Source: Ctena decussata (Eukaryota > Mollusca > Bivalvia > Lucinida > Lucinidae). From it: a DNA stretch of 64,000 nucleotides. The translations under genes and the position numbers were made by a program. Below are positions 1 to 11,281 of the stretch, one piece after another. The notes beneath the pieces were generated by a model. The model was not told where the DNA came from, ran no database searches, and worked only from the letters and a program-made list of their open reading frames with translations. The DNA lies in NCBI GenBank assembly GCA_963989385.1, contig OZ022509.1, positions 80,486,043 through 80,550,042 on the forward strand. Direction: 5' to 3'. Every line of letters begins with the position of its first letter. Positions within the stretch are counted from its first letter, which is position 1.

Positions 1-115
1 CATACTGGATCTGAAGTCAAGCACTCGTTTTTTTCGTACAGTTTTCAAAACGATGCTCTCCAGAAAGCTGAAGGAAATGCGTGCATAAGGTGAACCGCTT
101 GGCACAGAGTTTGTC

Positions 116-636
116 CCATGGGCAACTTTTTTCCTCAGCTCCGTTTAATCTACCTGTTAACGACGATATCGCGTGAGCTTGAAATAGCATTAAATTAGAT
201 AGGACATTGACAGTTTTTCTCTTTTTTTTGTCTTCCCTGAATAAAAAATGAAAAATGTTGTGTCAGGTCAATATAGTGCACTTTTTTAGATGCAAATAGA
301 TATTTTTTCAAACTTTTAAGTTTACATTTAATGCGGTCATTTTTGCTCTGATTGATATGGCCATCATTTCCTAATAGTATATAGGGAAAATAGAGAAAAT
401 GAGCAGAAAGTTACTCAGTTTTCTACGTTTTTCTTAAAGCACGGATCTTAATTCAAAAATGTTGTGTTATCCTAGTATTCTACACTATCTTACAAATCTT
501 TTGATATATTTTGTAGGAAAATCAAAGAAATATTAGTTCGGTCATTTTTAACAAACTTAATACTACCCTACATCCAAAAACTGAATTTTCAGTACCGCGC
601 GTGACTATATCGAGGTGAGGAGAACTGTTGGGGACG
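116..636. repeat. 521-bp direct repeat, copy 1
   Basis: Matches 2335-2855 base for base with a constant offset of 2219 and no net length change. I count about 13 substitutions by eye, so roughly 97% identity. The shared block begins at CCATGGGCAAC and ends at GTTGGGGACG; sequence on either side is unrelated. The ends lack the TG...CA of a typical LTR, so an LTR pair is possible but unproven. Confidence 0.9.
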
Positions 637-683
637 ATTAACCAATATACCTGTCTTCTTGATGCGAATTTGACCCTCCAATA

Positions 684-900
684 ATGCGTTTATTCGCAGT
701 TTGTGATCAGCATGCACATTTTTTTCGAGACTATGTACACTCTCGAAAAAAGGGTAATATGTGCATGCTGGTCTTTGCTGGGTATCCACCGTATACGCTC
801 AAGCAGGATTTCATAGAGGTATTCCCTACATGCAACCATACCAAGCAATTTGATCAGCATGCACAATTTTGTTCGAGACATACATAGTCTCTAAAGGCGG
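684..900. repeat. inverted repeat with CAGCATGCACA arms
   Basis: GATCAGCATGCACAT near 705 is followed by TTTTTTTCGAGAC, and an inverted partner lies at about 745-770 (CTCGAAAAAAGG then ATGTGCATGCTG). A third, direct copy of the motif occurs near 850 with TTCGAGAC after it. This may be the end of a small foldback element. Short open frames here on both strands are by-products of the symmetry. Confidence 0.5.
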
Positions 901-1265
901 CTTTAATTGTTAAAACAACATGGTACCGACGTACCGATACAATCAGGCTGCGTCAAAGATGATTGGCACCGCATATGCGCAGTCTGACGAGAGTGCATAT
1001 ATGCGCATTATTGCACATGCCTCTGGGGAGGCTTTCTTCGGATTAGTTAATAAACGGGCATTTTTATTAAACAGCAATACACACTTCTAGTAATCGTGTC
1101 ACACTAAAGACAAAATAATCACAGCCGGAAAACCAATGCAAATACACACTTTGACAGGTTTGAAACCTGCTCAAATTCATAAAATCAGCAACTTCACCAT
1201 ATACAATCAAATATTAGCAGTTTGGGAATGGAATTGCGCTACTTTTCGCTTCCCGCAGATACTGG

Positions 1266-1503
1266 ACATCATATTTGGCTTCCGCCGAGACTGTCCGCGA
1301 TCTCTTGCTTCCTGTCGAGACTTCCGTACATGATAAGTGGCTTCCTGCAATGACTGTCCGCGTGATTTTGCTTCCTGCAGAGGCTCTCGGCAGGCAGCAG
1401 AGTCACGCGGACAGTCTCGGCAGGAAGCCAATGTTCGAGGACAGTAGTCCCTGCAGGAAGCAAGAGTTCACGGACAGTCTCCGAGGAAGCCAAATATGAT
1501 GTA
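1266..1503. repeat. imperfect palindrome of CTTCCTGCAG/GACTGTCCGCG modules, copy 1
   Basis: The left half repeats GGCTTCC...GAGACTGTCCGCG modules. The right half carries their reverse complement (CGCGGACAGTCTCGG then CAGGAAGCC). Both outer ends read through ATCATATTTGGC or its complement. The centre is near 1385. Open frames on both strands result from the symmetry, and I do not call them genes. Confidence 0.75.
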
Positions 1504-1569
1504 CAGTCAAACAAAAATCCCAAATGGGGTCATAACCTTAGAAGTTTTTCATTATTTCAGTATGAATAC

Positions 1570-1760
1570 ATGATAATGGCTTCCTGCAGAGACTGTACGC
1601 GTGATTCTGTTCCTGGCGAGGGTCTTGGCAGGAAGCAGTCACGCGGACAGTCTCGGCAGGAAGCCAATGATCGAGGACAGTAATCCCTGCAGGAAGCAAG
1701 AGTTCGCGGAGTCTCGGCGGAAGCCAAATATGATGTACAGTCTCTGCAGGAAGCGAAAAT
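1570..1760. repeat. imperfect palindrome of the same modules, copy 2
   Basis: A shorter, partly deleted version of the 1266-1503 palindrome, with the same CGCGGACAGTCTCGGCAGGA core and the same GCCAAATATGATGTACAG exit. Between the two copies lies about 70 bp of AT-rich DNA. Confidence 0.7.
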
Positions 1761-2118
1761 TAGCGGAATCGATTATACCCTGTGATCAGGCCTATTTCTC
1801 TCCACGAAGTTGTCTGCTGTGATTCGACATATTCGCCGTTACTTAGGGGTTTCCCCTGACTGATCCTGACCAGTAAAGCTAACAGCAAATTTTTATAACC
1901 AGTTCCAGCTGAAATAACTACCCTTCCTACAACCTTCCAGATTAAAGAAATATTAAAAAACCTCAATTTATTTGAGCAACCATGCTTTTTCTAACCCTCT
2001 ACCAAAAAGTATCATTTTCCTGACCACTGCCAATACGAAACTATCCCGAGACCAATGGTATTTGCAGAGTCAGTAATCTTGTCATGTCTTTCAAATTTTT
2101 ACCTTACTTTTCAGTAAA

Positions 2119-2195
2119 TTTCATAGCCTAGTGGTTACAGCTCTAGACTACTGATCTTCGGGTCGTGAGTTCGAATCTCACCGCTTTTATTCATC
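2119..2195 (+). repeat. tRNA-like sequence (SINE head or degraded tRNA)
   Basis: TAGCCTAGTGGTTACAGC resembles an A box and GAGTTCGAATCTC resembles a B box at normal spacing, as in tRNA-derived SINE heads. The T-stem is plausible (GTGAG with CTCAC), but a good acceptor stem is not evident. A poly-T-rich stretch follows. I read it as SINE-derived rather than a working tRNA. Confidence 0.5.
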
Positions 2196-2334
2196 TTTTT
2201 CCTTTTTCCTTTTTTTTCAATAGATTTTTTATGTTATTATATGATGTTATCAAGTTTTTTTTATCATTTAGCTTCTAATTTTACTTAATAAGTCAAATGT
2301 ATTAGCTTTTGCAACACCACGGTTAGATTAACTT

Positions 2335-2855
2335 CCATGGGCAACTTTTTTCCTCAGCCCCGTATAATCTACTTGTTAACGACGATATCGCGTGAGCTTG
2401 AAATAACATTAAATTAGATAGGACATTGACAGTTTTTCTCTTTTTTTTGTCTTCCCTGAATAAAAAATGAAAAATGTTGTGTTAGGTCAATATAATGCAA
2501 TTTTTTAGCTGCACATAGATATTTTTTCAAACTTTTAAGTTTACATTTAATGCGGTCATTTTTGCTCTGATGGTTATGGCCATCATTTCCTAATAGTATA
2601 TAGGGAAAATAGAGAAAATGAGCAAAAAGTTACTCAGTTTTCTACGTTTTTCTTAAAGCACGGATCTTAATTCAAAAATGTTGTGTTATCCTAGTATTCT
2701 ACACTATCTTACAAATCTTTTGATATATTTTGTAGGAAAATCAAAGAAATATTAGTTCGGTCATTTTTAACAAACTTAATACTACCCTACATCCAAAAAC
2801 TGAATTTTCAGTACCGCGCGTGACTATATCGAGGTGAGGAGAATTGTTGGGGACG
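2335..2855. repeat. 521-bp direct repeat, copy 2
   Basis: Second copy of 116-636. Between the copies lie the palindromic modules and the tRNA-like stretch, 1698 bp in all. No coding sequence is recognisable between them. Confidence 0.9.
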
Positions 2856-3310
2856 GTTCCTCTTCAAATTTGAGGAAAAGACCACTTTTGCTTATACAAT
2901 GTTATACGGATATACATATTCACTTATGACATTATTTAATTAATATGCGTGCGCGCTCCAATCAGAATTGACCAGTTCCCGGAAGATTTTTAAACATATC
3001 TGTTTCAATTATTATCATTATTGTAACCGTCTTTGGATGATCACATTGATATTAACCATCAAATTTAAAAACCTTAATATCATGTTATTATGTATTATCG
3101 CCTATATATATATAAGGATACGTTGACGTCAATATGACTATAAAATAATAATAACAATACAATGGATGTGAATATTCATTTGTGAAGCAATTGAAGTGTT
3201 TTACATGTGCGCTTCTACCAGAATGTATTAAAGTATTTCGCCTTCACACGGTAGGAAATTTTATTTTCAGCTTGCTGTCTTATTTTCACACGTTTATTAC
3301 CCCTGGGTAG

Positions 3311-3311
<1 letters not shown>
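2856..3311. other. AT-rich DNA, no gene seen
   Basis: No supported gene or repeat boundary. There is only AT-rich sequence leading to the TA tract. Confidence 0.5.

Positions 3312-3401
<90 letters not shown>
3312..3401. repeat. (TA)n microsatellite
   Basis: About 45 uninterrupted TA units. Tract length in the assembly is likely unreliable. Confidence 0.98.
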
Positions 3402-3404
<3 letters not shown>

Positions 3405-4229
3405 CGAAAACACTCTATGGATGCACAAATATATTTTATTCCTAATTATGACTAACCGGTTTCATGAATTTAATCAATTTTCAAAGTCTTTTAAGAACTA
3501 CACCGTTATATATATATACAAGGGCTGTAACCAAACGAAAGAGAGTCATATTCACCAAACGACCTGGTCATTGTGGCTAAACAAAATTGTTAGCCACTAT
3601 CTTAAAGTAGTTTTGCAGCAACTACCCTTTTTCGCTTTGTAACACCCGCTTTATCGTTTTGTAGCAACCTTAAAATTGTTTAGCCACGATTTCCAAGTAG
3701 TATTGGAGCTATGACACTCGTTTTGTAACAGCCTCTTTTTCGTTTTGTAACAACTTTACAAACATAGTTAATCAGGTGTGTTTTTGCCAGCAAATTAAGG
3801 CGTTCCTCGCAATCTAAGTCAAATACCAAGATGAAGCGTTTAAAAAAAAGGTTATCATAAATTGAAGAAGTAATACCAAGATGACGCTTTTAAAAAAAGT
3901 TACCATCTATAATTAGTGCAAAATTAATGCTAATGTATTCTCAAAAACTTCATCTTGGTAGAAGACTTATACCGCCGGGAACCCATCACTTAGTAATTAA
4001 AAATTTGGATTAATTAATTAATGTACATAAAACTTTACACTCTATGGTCCTCGTATTTGCATGGACCTCTCATTCATTCCTCATATCTGATGTATGCAAC
4101 TAATTTCTCTCGCGCCATGCAAGAGTTAGCGTGTGGTCAGACGGGGTAGATATCTGGCCACAGTTTTGGTGCATAAACCTAGTTGATGGTGATATAGAAG
4201 GGCGCTGCTCTCAGTTTATTCAGATGACA
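3402..4229. other. unassigned AT-rich DNA with short local repeats
   Basis: CGTTTTGTAACA-type motifs recur at 3640-3755, and the phrase ACCAAGATGA near 3820-3890 reappears inverted (TCATCTTGGT) near 3950. These look like remnants of small repeats. No gene is supported. Confidence 0.4.
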
Positions 4230-6048
4230 GTGAAGAAAGCTAAGGAGGACCGAATAGGTATCAGTGCGAAAAGATCGAAACTTGCCTAAACAAAAACAAC
4301 AACATGAAAGCATAATAGCTGGTTAGGGATTTAACTTCAGAGAAACAGGGTAGGTCCACAACTATCAAGGACAGGTCTTGAAAACGTCTTACAAAGAGGA
4401 AGAGAGTCTGAGTGGCTGGGAAGATTATTTCTCAGAACTATACAGCCGTGAGAATTATGGTGGCCATGCGGTTCTGAACTGCAATCAGCCCCCGGAAGAA
4501 GATCTAGAATCTTCGTGAGGAAGTTGAGATTAAAATAGCAATACTAAAGAAGGGGAAGTCTGCCAAACCAGCAGAACTTGTTCAAACAGGCAGGGAGACA
4601 ATGACTGATGTTTTAACAAAGATCTATAATAGGAGATGGAGAATGGGAGAATGGCCTACCCCATGGACCAAGTCGCTGATTTTCATACTCCTTTAAACGG
4701 GCAACCTACAGCTCTGTCAAAACTACATATCCCCCCGCTTCATTAGTCATTCAAGCAAGGTCATGCTGAAAGTCATTTTGAACATGCTCAAACCCCAAGC
4801 CAAACAGATAATTGCTGAAGAACAGGCTGGGTTCAGAGCCGGCAGGAGCACCACAGAACAGATATTTAACCAAAGAATCCTATGAGAAAAGTAGCTGAAA
4901 ACATCAGCAACATCTGTACCATTTCTTCATTGATTTCAATAAGGCTTTGACAGGGTATGGCATGCAGCCTTATGGGCAATCATGCAGAAATAAATTATCA
5001 GGACAACCTAGCTCGTACCATAGAGCAGCTAAACGCCATGGCTTCCCGATGAAAAGCAGCATAGGAGAATGGCTCAGAACAACCGTTGGAGTAATGCAAG
5101 GGTGTTCTTTGTCCCCACCCTCTTTGACATTTTTTTCGAACGGATCATGTCTTATGCTCTGGAAGAAAGGTTGACAAAGGCGGCAAAATATTATCAATCT
5201 GCAGTTTGTCGATGATATAGACATTCTAGATGAAATGGTAAAAATACCCAAACCATAAGTCCGACATTCTAGCTGAGTATGAGGAGAAACGAGAAGCCCT
5301 TGAAGAAGCCTCGACAAAATCTACACGAGGTATAAAATGAAGATCAGTGCTGAAAAGATCGAACCGATGACAATTGTCAATGGCCATTAAGTTAAAATGA
5401 GCAGAAGCATGGTACCGTAAAAAGCTCCAATTGCCTTTGAACAATTGTGTCAGATGATGGTTCAGAACAGGAGATTCTCTTAAGGATTGTACAAGCCACT
5501 TCAGCTCTTACAAAGTTGAAACAAATTTGTAGATATTACAACATACGCCTTGACTCAAAGATGAATCTTTTGCGCTCTCTTGTCATTTCCTTTTTTTCTG
5601 TACGCCTATGAATCGTGGACATACCTTGGCAGCAGAGTTAAAGAACAGAACACAGACCTTTTAGATAAGATGCGACCGAAGGTTACCGAAGATTTCGTAC
5701 AAAGACCTTACAACCAATGATGAGGTCGCAACAAGATCCAAGCAGCCATTGGAGAATATAATGAACTCCTGATCCTGGTCAGGAAACGGCAATTAAGGTA
5801 CTTTGGACGATTCTCAAGGTCCTCTGGTTTAGCAAAGACGATTCTACAGAACAAAGTGAAAGAAAGAAGAAGAAGAAATGGTAGACTGAAGAAGAGGTGG
5901 CAAGGCAATATTGAAGAGTGGACAGGAATGGAATTTGCCGGTTCATCTAGGGCAGCTGAAAAAAGGAAAAGGTGGAAAGGGATTGTTTCAAAGTCATGTG
6001 TGATGCCCAAACGACCTTGAGAGATTATGGGATAGAATAAATTGAATG
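4230..6048 (+). pseudogene. broken non-LTR retrotransposon (LINE), RT region and C-terminus
   Basis: The + strand reads as a non-LTR reverse transcriptase once several frameshifts and stops are ignored. A linker region lies near 4480-4620. IDFNKAL of RT motif A is near 4930-4950. GVMQGCSLSP of motif B lies at about 5089-5120, and FVDD of motif C is intact at 5205-5216. The C-terminal block with W.GN.EEWTGMEF and KRKRWKGI lies at 5900-5985. No frame stays open through the catalytic core, so it is inactive. Family: a LINE with the FIDF.KAFD and GV.QGC motifs common in invertebrates. I cannot assign the clade firmly (RTE-like is possible). The same family recurs inverted at about 38200-39110. 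A 43-bp minisatellite starts directly after its 3' end. Confidence 0.8.
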
Positions 6049-6051
6049 AAT

Positions 6052-7455
6052 CTGTCTCTCAGTGTGGATAGAGTCACAGGATATTCAAGTCTGATGGTTT
6101 CTCAGTGTAGATAGTGTAACAATCTAGTCAGGTCTAATGGTCTCTCAGTGTGGATAGTGTAACAAGCTAATCAGATCTGATGGTCTTTCAGGTTTCTAAC
6201 TATGGTTTGAGGGCTGGATTTGGATTTTGATTGTTTCAGTTCCTGTTCTTTGCATACTTTTTACTTTCAGTGTGAATAGTGTTACCAGGTAATCAGGTCT
6301 GATGGTCTTTCAGCGGTGACAGTATAACAAGCTTATCAAGTATGATGGTCTTTCACTGTGGATAGTGTAACAAGGAAATCAGGTCTAATGGTCTTTCAGT
6401 GGTGACAGTATAACAAGCCTTTCAAATATGCTGGTCTTTCAGGGTAGATAGTGTAACAAGATAATCAGGTCTGGTGGTCTAATCGGTGTGGATATTGTAA
6501 CAAGCTAATCAGAGATGATGGTCTTTCATTGTAGATAGCGTAACAAGCTATTCAAGTCTGATGGTCTCCTATTGTGGATACTGTAACAAGCTAATCAGTT
6601 CAGTTGGTCACTTAGTGTGGATAGTGTAACAAGCTAATCAGAACTGTTGGTCTCTCAGTGTAGATAGTGTTACAAGCTAATCAAGTCTGATGGTCTCTTA
6701 GTGTGAATAGTGTAACAAGCTGATCTGTTCTGTTGGTCTGTCAGTGTGGATAGTGTAACAAGCTAATCAGACCGGGTGATCTCTTAGTATTGATAATGTA
6801 ACAAGCTAATCGGGTCTGATGGTTTCTCACGGTTGACAGTGTAACAAGCTAATCAGATCTGATGGTGTCTGAGTATTGATTGTGTAACAACCTAACATGT
6901 CTGACGGTCTCTTAGTGTAGCTAGTGTCAGAAGCTAATCAGGTCTCTGGGTCTTTCAGTGTAGATAGTGTAACAAGCTAATCAGGTCTCTTGGTCTTTTA
7001 GTGTAGATAGTGTAACAAGCTAATCAGGTCTCTTGGTCTTTTAGTGTAGATAGTGTAACAAGCTAATCAGGTCTCTTGGTCTTTTAGTGTAGATAGTGTA
7101 ACAAGCTAATCAGGTCTCTTGGTCTTTCAGTGTAGATAGTGTAACAAGCTAATCATGTCTCTTGGTCTTTTAGTGTAGATAGTGTAACAAGCTAATCAGG
7201 TCTATTGGTCTTTTAGTGTTGATACTGCAAGAAGCTAATCAGGTGTGGTGGTCTCCGGCTGTGGCAGTGTAAAAGCTAATCAGGTCTGGTGGTCTCCCAA
7301 CAAACTAATCAGATATAAGGGACTCAGTGTTGGTAGTGTTAGAAGCTAATTAGGTCTGTTGGTCTCTCAGTGTTGATAGTGTAACAAGCTAATAAGGACT
7401 GGTGTTCTCTTCGTGGTGACAGTGTAAAAAGCTAATCAGATCTCACGGTCTCTCA
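6052..7455. repeat. 43-bp minisatellite array
   Basis: Consensus from the cleanest units (about 6960-7200): TAGATAGTGTAACAAGCTAA, then TCAGGTCTCTTGGTCTTTTAGTG. About 30 units, divergent at both ends and nearly identical in the middle, consistent with recent turnover at the centre. It begins right after the LINE 3' end. A retroelement tail interrupts it at 6192-6264. Confidence 0.95.
6192..6264 (+). mobile_element. 73-bp 5'-truncated Penelope-like element tail inside the array
   Basis: The 73 bp match the 3' tail of the copies at 18453 and 28928 (reverse complement), ending in GCATACTTTTTAC. TTTCAG flanks it on both sides (6186-6191 and 6265-6270), which is a 6-bp target-site duplication. Removing the insert and one TTTCAG restores a normal minisatellite unit. 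Confidence 0.8.
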
Positions 7456-7795
7456 GGCACTGCAATGGCTTAGTCGCTTATTTCACCACATTTCTGAAAT
7501 CAAATATGTATTGGGACAGGTCTCAACTATCAGAAAAAATGGAAAACAATAGCATTTAAAGTGCCGATGTCATTTAAGTAAATTTGAAGATTCGCGTGTC
7601 CAATATTTGCGTACCTATTTTATTATATATACATGTAGTTAACCTTTACTCGAAAAAATATTAAAGGGCCAAACTTTTACCCTGCGATTTCTGGAACATT
7701 TCAAACATTTTGTAAAATAAATCATTTCTACCTTCCATTTTATTCATTTTGCAAGTTTTATACACATGAAGTTTGAATCTATAGCCTTTGTCTTG
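7456..7795. other. unassigned DNA; last 130 bp recur inverted at 11639
   Basis: No gene. Positions 7665-7795 are an inverted, diverged copy of 11639-11765 (shared stretches such as TTCAAACTTCATGTGTATAA). A short minus-strand open frame at 7744-7926 spans this repeat and the retroelement tail and is not credible as a gene. Confidence 0.6.
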
Positions 7796-7999
7796 GCCAA
7801 TTTAAAGAGTAAATACACTTCAGGAACTGACTGAATCAGATCCCAAACACTATCTCCAACATCAAAGGGAAAGATTGACAAAGACATCCCAACAAACAAT
7901 ACATTACAAGTGATAAGCCGAGTCAATAGCTCTTTCCCAAACAGGTGGCAACTCAGCTATCTTTACTGAACTTAATAATTTAGACCAACAGAAGGGTTT
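7796..7999 (-). mobile_element. Penelope-like element 3' tail, 5'-truncated
   Basis: Close match to the tail of the + strand copy (26210-26422) and to 45498-45690. The terminal TTTAAAGAGTA...CACTTCAGGAACTGACTG and the GTGATAAGCCGAGTC block are shared. Only about 200 bp of untranslated tail remain. Confidence 0.8.
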
Positions 8000-8033
8000 A
8001 AGTCCAGGCTTTAGTGTTTAGAAGGTGGGCAGA

Positions 8034-8275
8034 GGAGGCCCTGAACAGACTGCTCTTGGGGGCTGTCTGATCTTGGCCTGCCCTGTTTGCTCAAACCTAT
8101 GCCCTAACAGTTGAAAGCTTGAGGACATGGAGGCCTGATCAGACTGCTCTTGGGGGCTGTCTGATCTGGGCATGCCCTGTTTGCTCAGACCTATGCCCTA
8201 ACAGTTGAAAGCTTGAGGACATGGAGGCCTGATCAGACTGCTCCTTTAGGGGCGGCCTGATCTGGATTTTCGTTT
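8034..8275. repeat. 94-95 bp tandem repeat, about 2.5 copies
   Basis: Units start at 8034, 8129 and 8223 with GGAGGCC...CAGACTGCTC and include GCTTGAGGACATGGAGG. The first two are nearly identical; the third is truncated and altered. A short related phrase (GATCAGACTGCTC) occurs near 57550. Confidence 0.9.
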
Positions 8276-9130
8276 TTGCTAAGACCCAGCTGCCCCAGTG
8301 TTCAGAGCTTTACGGTACGTTACACGAAATAGTTACATCATTTTCCCTATCATATTAAAAAAAACTAAAAAGAAATACATAAATAAATAAGTTTACCTAC
8401 AGCAATGAATTTCATCTATAGTTCCTTTAAACACTTTTAAGAGAATTCGGTCAAAGTCAAAATAATAACTTTTTTCGTGCTTTTCTTCCAGCTAAAATCT
8501 CGTGCTGCCTGGGGCGCGCGGGGGGGGCTGCTCGCAGGTATGCACAGATTTCTTAGGAAGCTAGTGGATTCATTAAAGGAGCTCTGTTTTCGCCGCTCTC
8601 GTGGTTACACTTTTGTGATACGATACGAAAAATGATAAAAAAATGTGGGAGAAAATAGGCATTTTCCATATTAATTTAACCACTGTTGAACGTATATTCT
8701 TTTCTGTTGTACATGTATATGAATATGTTTCGTTGAATTGCTATATATACCGTATTATGGGAAATTTTCGCGTCGCCTAATTTTCGCGGAATTTCGCGGG
8801 CTGTAGCGATCCGCGAAAATTAAAATCCGCGAAATATTTTCCATGTCTGTACAAAATAGTTATAAGAAATTTGAATCGTCCAAACATATGGTTTGCGGTA
8901 CTGAAAGGGTGCACGGACATTTCGGCCCACAAAATCTTAAAAGTAGGTAGCAATAGAGCTATTATTTTCGGCGCAATTATGTTAGCTGGTGATTAGCTGG
9001 TAATTACAATCTGAACAGGCTGTCATTCTTTCGCATGATTAATGATCACTTGCACCTGATTATGCAAGTACAATTGAATTACTTTCAACTGATTGTGAGT
9101 TCCGTTTACTTTTATCCTGAACAATAGCCA

Positions 9131-10915
9131 TTTTTATACGCCCGTTTTGAAAAAAAACGGACGTATTATGTCATGGCGCTGTCCGTCCGTCCGTCCGTCC
9201 GTCTGTCCGTCCGCCCGTAAACATTCTTGTGCGCGCCATATCTCAGTAACCGTTTGGGATATCTTCATGAAAGTTTGTAGGCATATGTATTAGGTAGGGG
9301 GAACGTGTCGCGTACAAGAATGGTTGCTCCCCCTTCCTTGTTTCAAAGTTATGCCCCTTTGATTGCCTTTTGCCCCACATGTCTTGTGCGCGCCAGAACT
9401 AGATAACTGTTCGGGATATCTTCATGAAACTTCATGGCAATGTGTATGAAGTCCCAACGATGTGTCTCGTACAACAATGGTTGCTCTCCCTTTCTTTGTT
9501 TCTGAGTTACATCCCTTTTATTAGTTCTTTTCGGCTGTTTTTGTGTATACTTATGTTGTGCATATATTATCTCAGTAACTGTTTGGAATATCATGATGAA
9601 ACTTTATAACAATGTGCATGATCACAAGATAATATGTCGCATATAAGAATGGTTGCTCTCCCTTTCTTAATTTTGGAGTAACCTCCCTTTCCTCCGTCCA
9701 TAAACATTCTTGTGTGCGCCATAACTCAGTAACCATTCGGGATATCTTCATGAAATATTGTAGGCATATGTAGTAGGTAGGGGGAATGTATTGCATACAA
9801 GAATGGTTGCTCCCCTTCCCTTAGTTTCCAAGTTATACCTCTTTGATTGTTTTCCCCCTGCAGGTCTTGTGCGCGCCATAACTAGATAACTTTTTGGGAT
9901 ATCTTCATGAAACTTCATAGAAATGTGTATGAAGTCCCAACGATGCGTTGCAAACAACAATGGTTGCTCTCCCTTTCTTTGTTACTGAGTTACATCCCTT
10001 TTATTAGTTCTTTTCGGCTATTTTTGTGTATACTTATGTTGTGCATACATTAACTCAGTAACTGTTTTGTTGGTTGGTTGGTTGTTTTGATGCTTAACGT
10101 CCACGGTAAACAACTAAGGTCATGTCGGGACGGTCAATTAACCTAACCACACTTTTCCTGGACAGGCTTTATTAGCCGAAACTATGTAGTCTGGCCCATG
10201 TTATTACTTCTGTATGTATTCTCTGCTCTTGAAGGAACTTTTTTAGATTTTAATTAGACCTCCTAAGCGGTTAACCAGTACTAAGTGCACATACTTTCGC
10301 CAGTAACTGACAACTGCCCTTCTTGAATCAGCGGAAGGACAGTAACTGTTTGGAATATCATGATGAAACTTTATAGCAATGTGCATGATCACAAGATGAT
10401 GTGTCACATATAAGAATAGTTGCTCCCCCTTTCTTAATTTTGGAGTAACCTCCCTTTGATCATTATTTTTAGGCATTTCCATTCACTCCATATCTCCTTA
10501 ACCCTTTGATATATTAGAATGAAACTTTGTAGGAATGTGTGTAATAATGGGGCAATGAATCCTGAGGAAGAACCATGACTCTGGCTTGCTTACTGCAGTA
10601 TCTGCCCATGCATAAATTTCCTGTTTACTCTGTAACTCCTTAACCGTTTAGAATATTTTAACACAACTTTATCGAGATGTGTATATTGTCAAGGGAATGT
10701 ATTAGAACCAAGAATGGCATATCTAGTATAGTTAGTATATGAATTATCTCCCTTGTTTGATGTGTTAAATATTTAAATAATGTTGCCATCATTAATTAAA
10801 GTGTGGTTTCCCCTGTTTGTCTGTCTGTCTGTCCTTTTGTAAACAATCTTGTTCATTCTATAATTCCTTTATGACATTAAAACGGGCGTATTATGCGCCA
10901 CTTGCGAAGCCCTTG
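9131..10915. mobile_element. tandem-repeat element with TACGCCCGTTTT ends (Helentron/HINE-like)
   Basis: The left end has TACGCCCGTTTT plus a hairpin (CCCGTTTT...AAAACGG) and (CCGT)n. The right end has AAAACGGGCGTATTATG, followed by a short hairpin and CTTGTTTAT. The interior is four to five degenerate units containing CTTGTGCGCGCCATA, CTCAGTAAC, GGGATATCTTCATGAAA and ACAAGAATGGTTGCTCCC. Short inverted ends, a terminal hairpin and central tandem repeats fit the published description of non-autonomous Helentron-derived elements. That assignment is inference. No Rep/helicase sequence is present. Confidence 0.7.
10068..10339 (-). mobile_element. SINE, 5'-truncated, inserted in the tandem-repeat element
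   Basis: A 12-bp target-site duplication CAGTAACTGTTT flanks it (10056-10067 and 10340-10351). The reverse complement matches the body of the SINE at 28617-28891 (TTCAAGAAGGGCAGT, GACCGTCCCGAC, TGTTTACC) but lacks the tRNA head. It also contains an extra segment of about 100 bp (AGTTCCTTCAAGAGCAGAG to TTTCGGCTAATAAAGCCT) missing from that copy and reused in the 42.4-kb triplication. It ends in a (GGTTG)-type repeat tail. Confidence 0.85.
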
Positions 10916-11281
10916 TTTATCAAATGCTCGCATATTTCATTTGACTGTTTCTGTGTACTAAACACTGATTTGTACAAAAGTTTATTTTACAATTAGTTTT
11001 TTTTGTGTGTGTAAAAAGGATGGTTATCCTCCCAAACCCAAAAGGAGCCGATTCTATCTTAACAAATGTGTTTATAACTAAGTGTTTACAGTTTCTTTAC
11101 GTTTCTCTCTGCATGTACGTCTTGATTTTTCAGTCAAACCAATATTTTACAGGACAAACACAATTTTTATTTTCGTGGATATTCACATCCGCGAAAATAG
11201 AAACCGCGAAAATTAATTCTCATTTTTTACGGGGAAATCCGCGAAAATTTGGCGACGCGAAAATTTTTCATTATACGGTAT

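Larger units (their letters stand above)
8747..11281. mobile_element. TIR element, about 2.5 kb, carrying nested insertions
   Basis: The left end (8747-8790) and the reverse complement of the right end (11240-11281) share ATACCGTATWATG...AAATTTTCGCGTCGCC, then ATTTTCGCGG. The TIRs are about 43 bp with few mismatches. Both subterminal regions have repeated CCGCGAAAAT motifs in matching orientation. No transposase frame is visible, so it is non-autonomous or decayed. Flanks are AT-only near the ends, so the target duplication (perhaps AT or TA) cannot be fixed. Most of its interior is the tandem-repeat element at 9131-10915. Confidence 0.75.

Noticed and set aside
1207..1523. Small genes on both strands at 1.2-1.5 kb
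   Set aside because: Explained by the module palindrome.
4970..6010. Minus-strand genes of 100-115 codons
   Set aside because: They are antisense shadows of the broken LINE.
9121..10500. CRISPR-like array
   Set aside because: Units are long, degenerate and contiguous, without unique spacers, in a eukaryotic tandem-repeat element.
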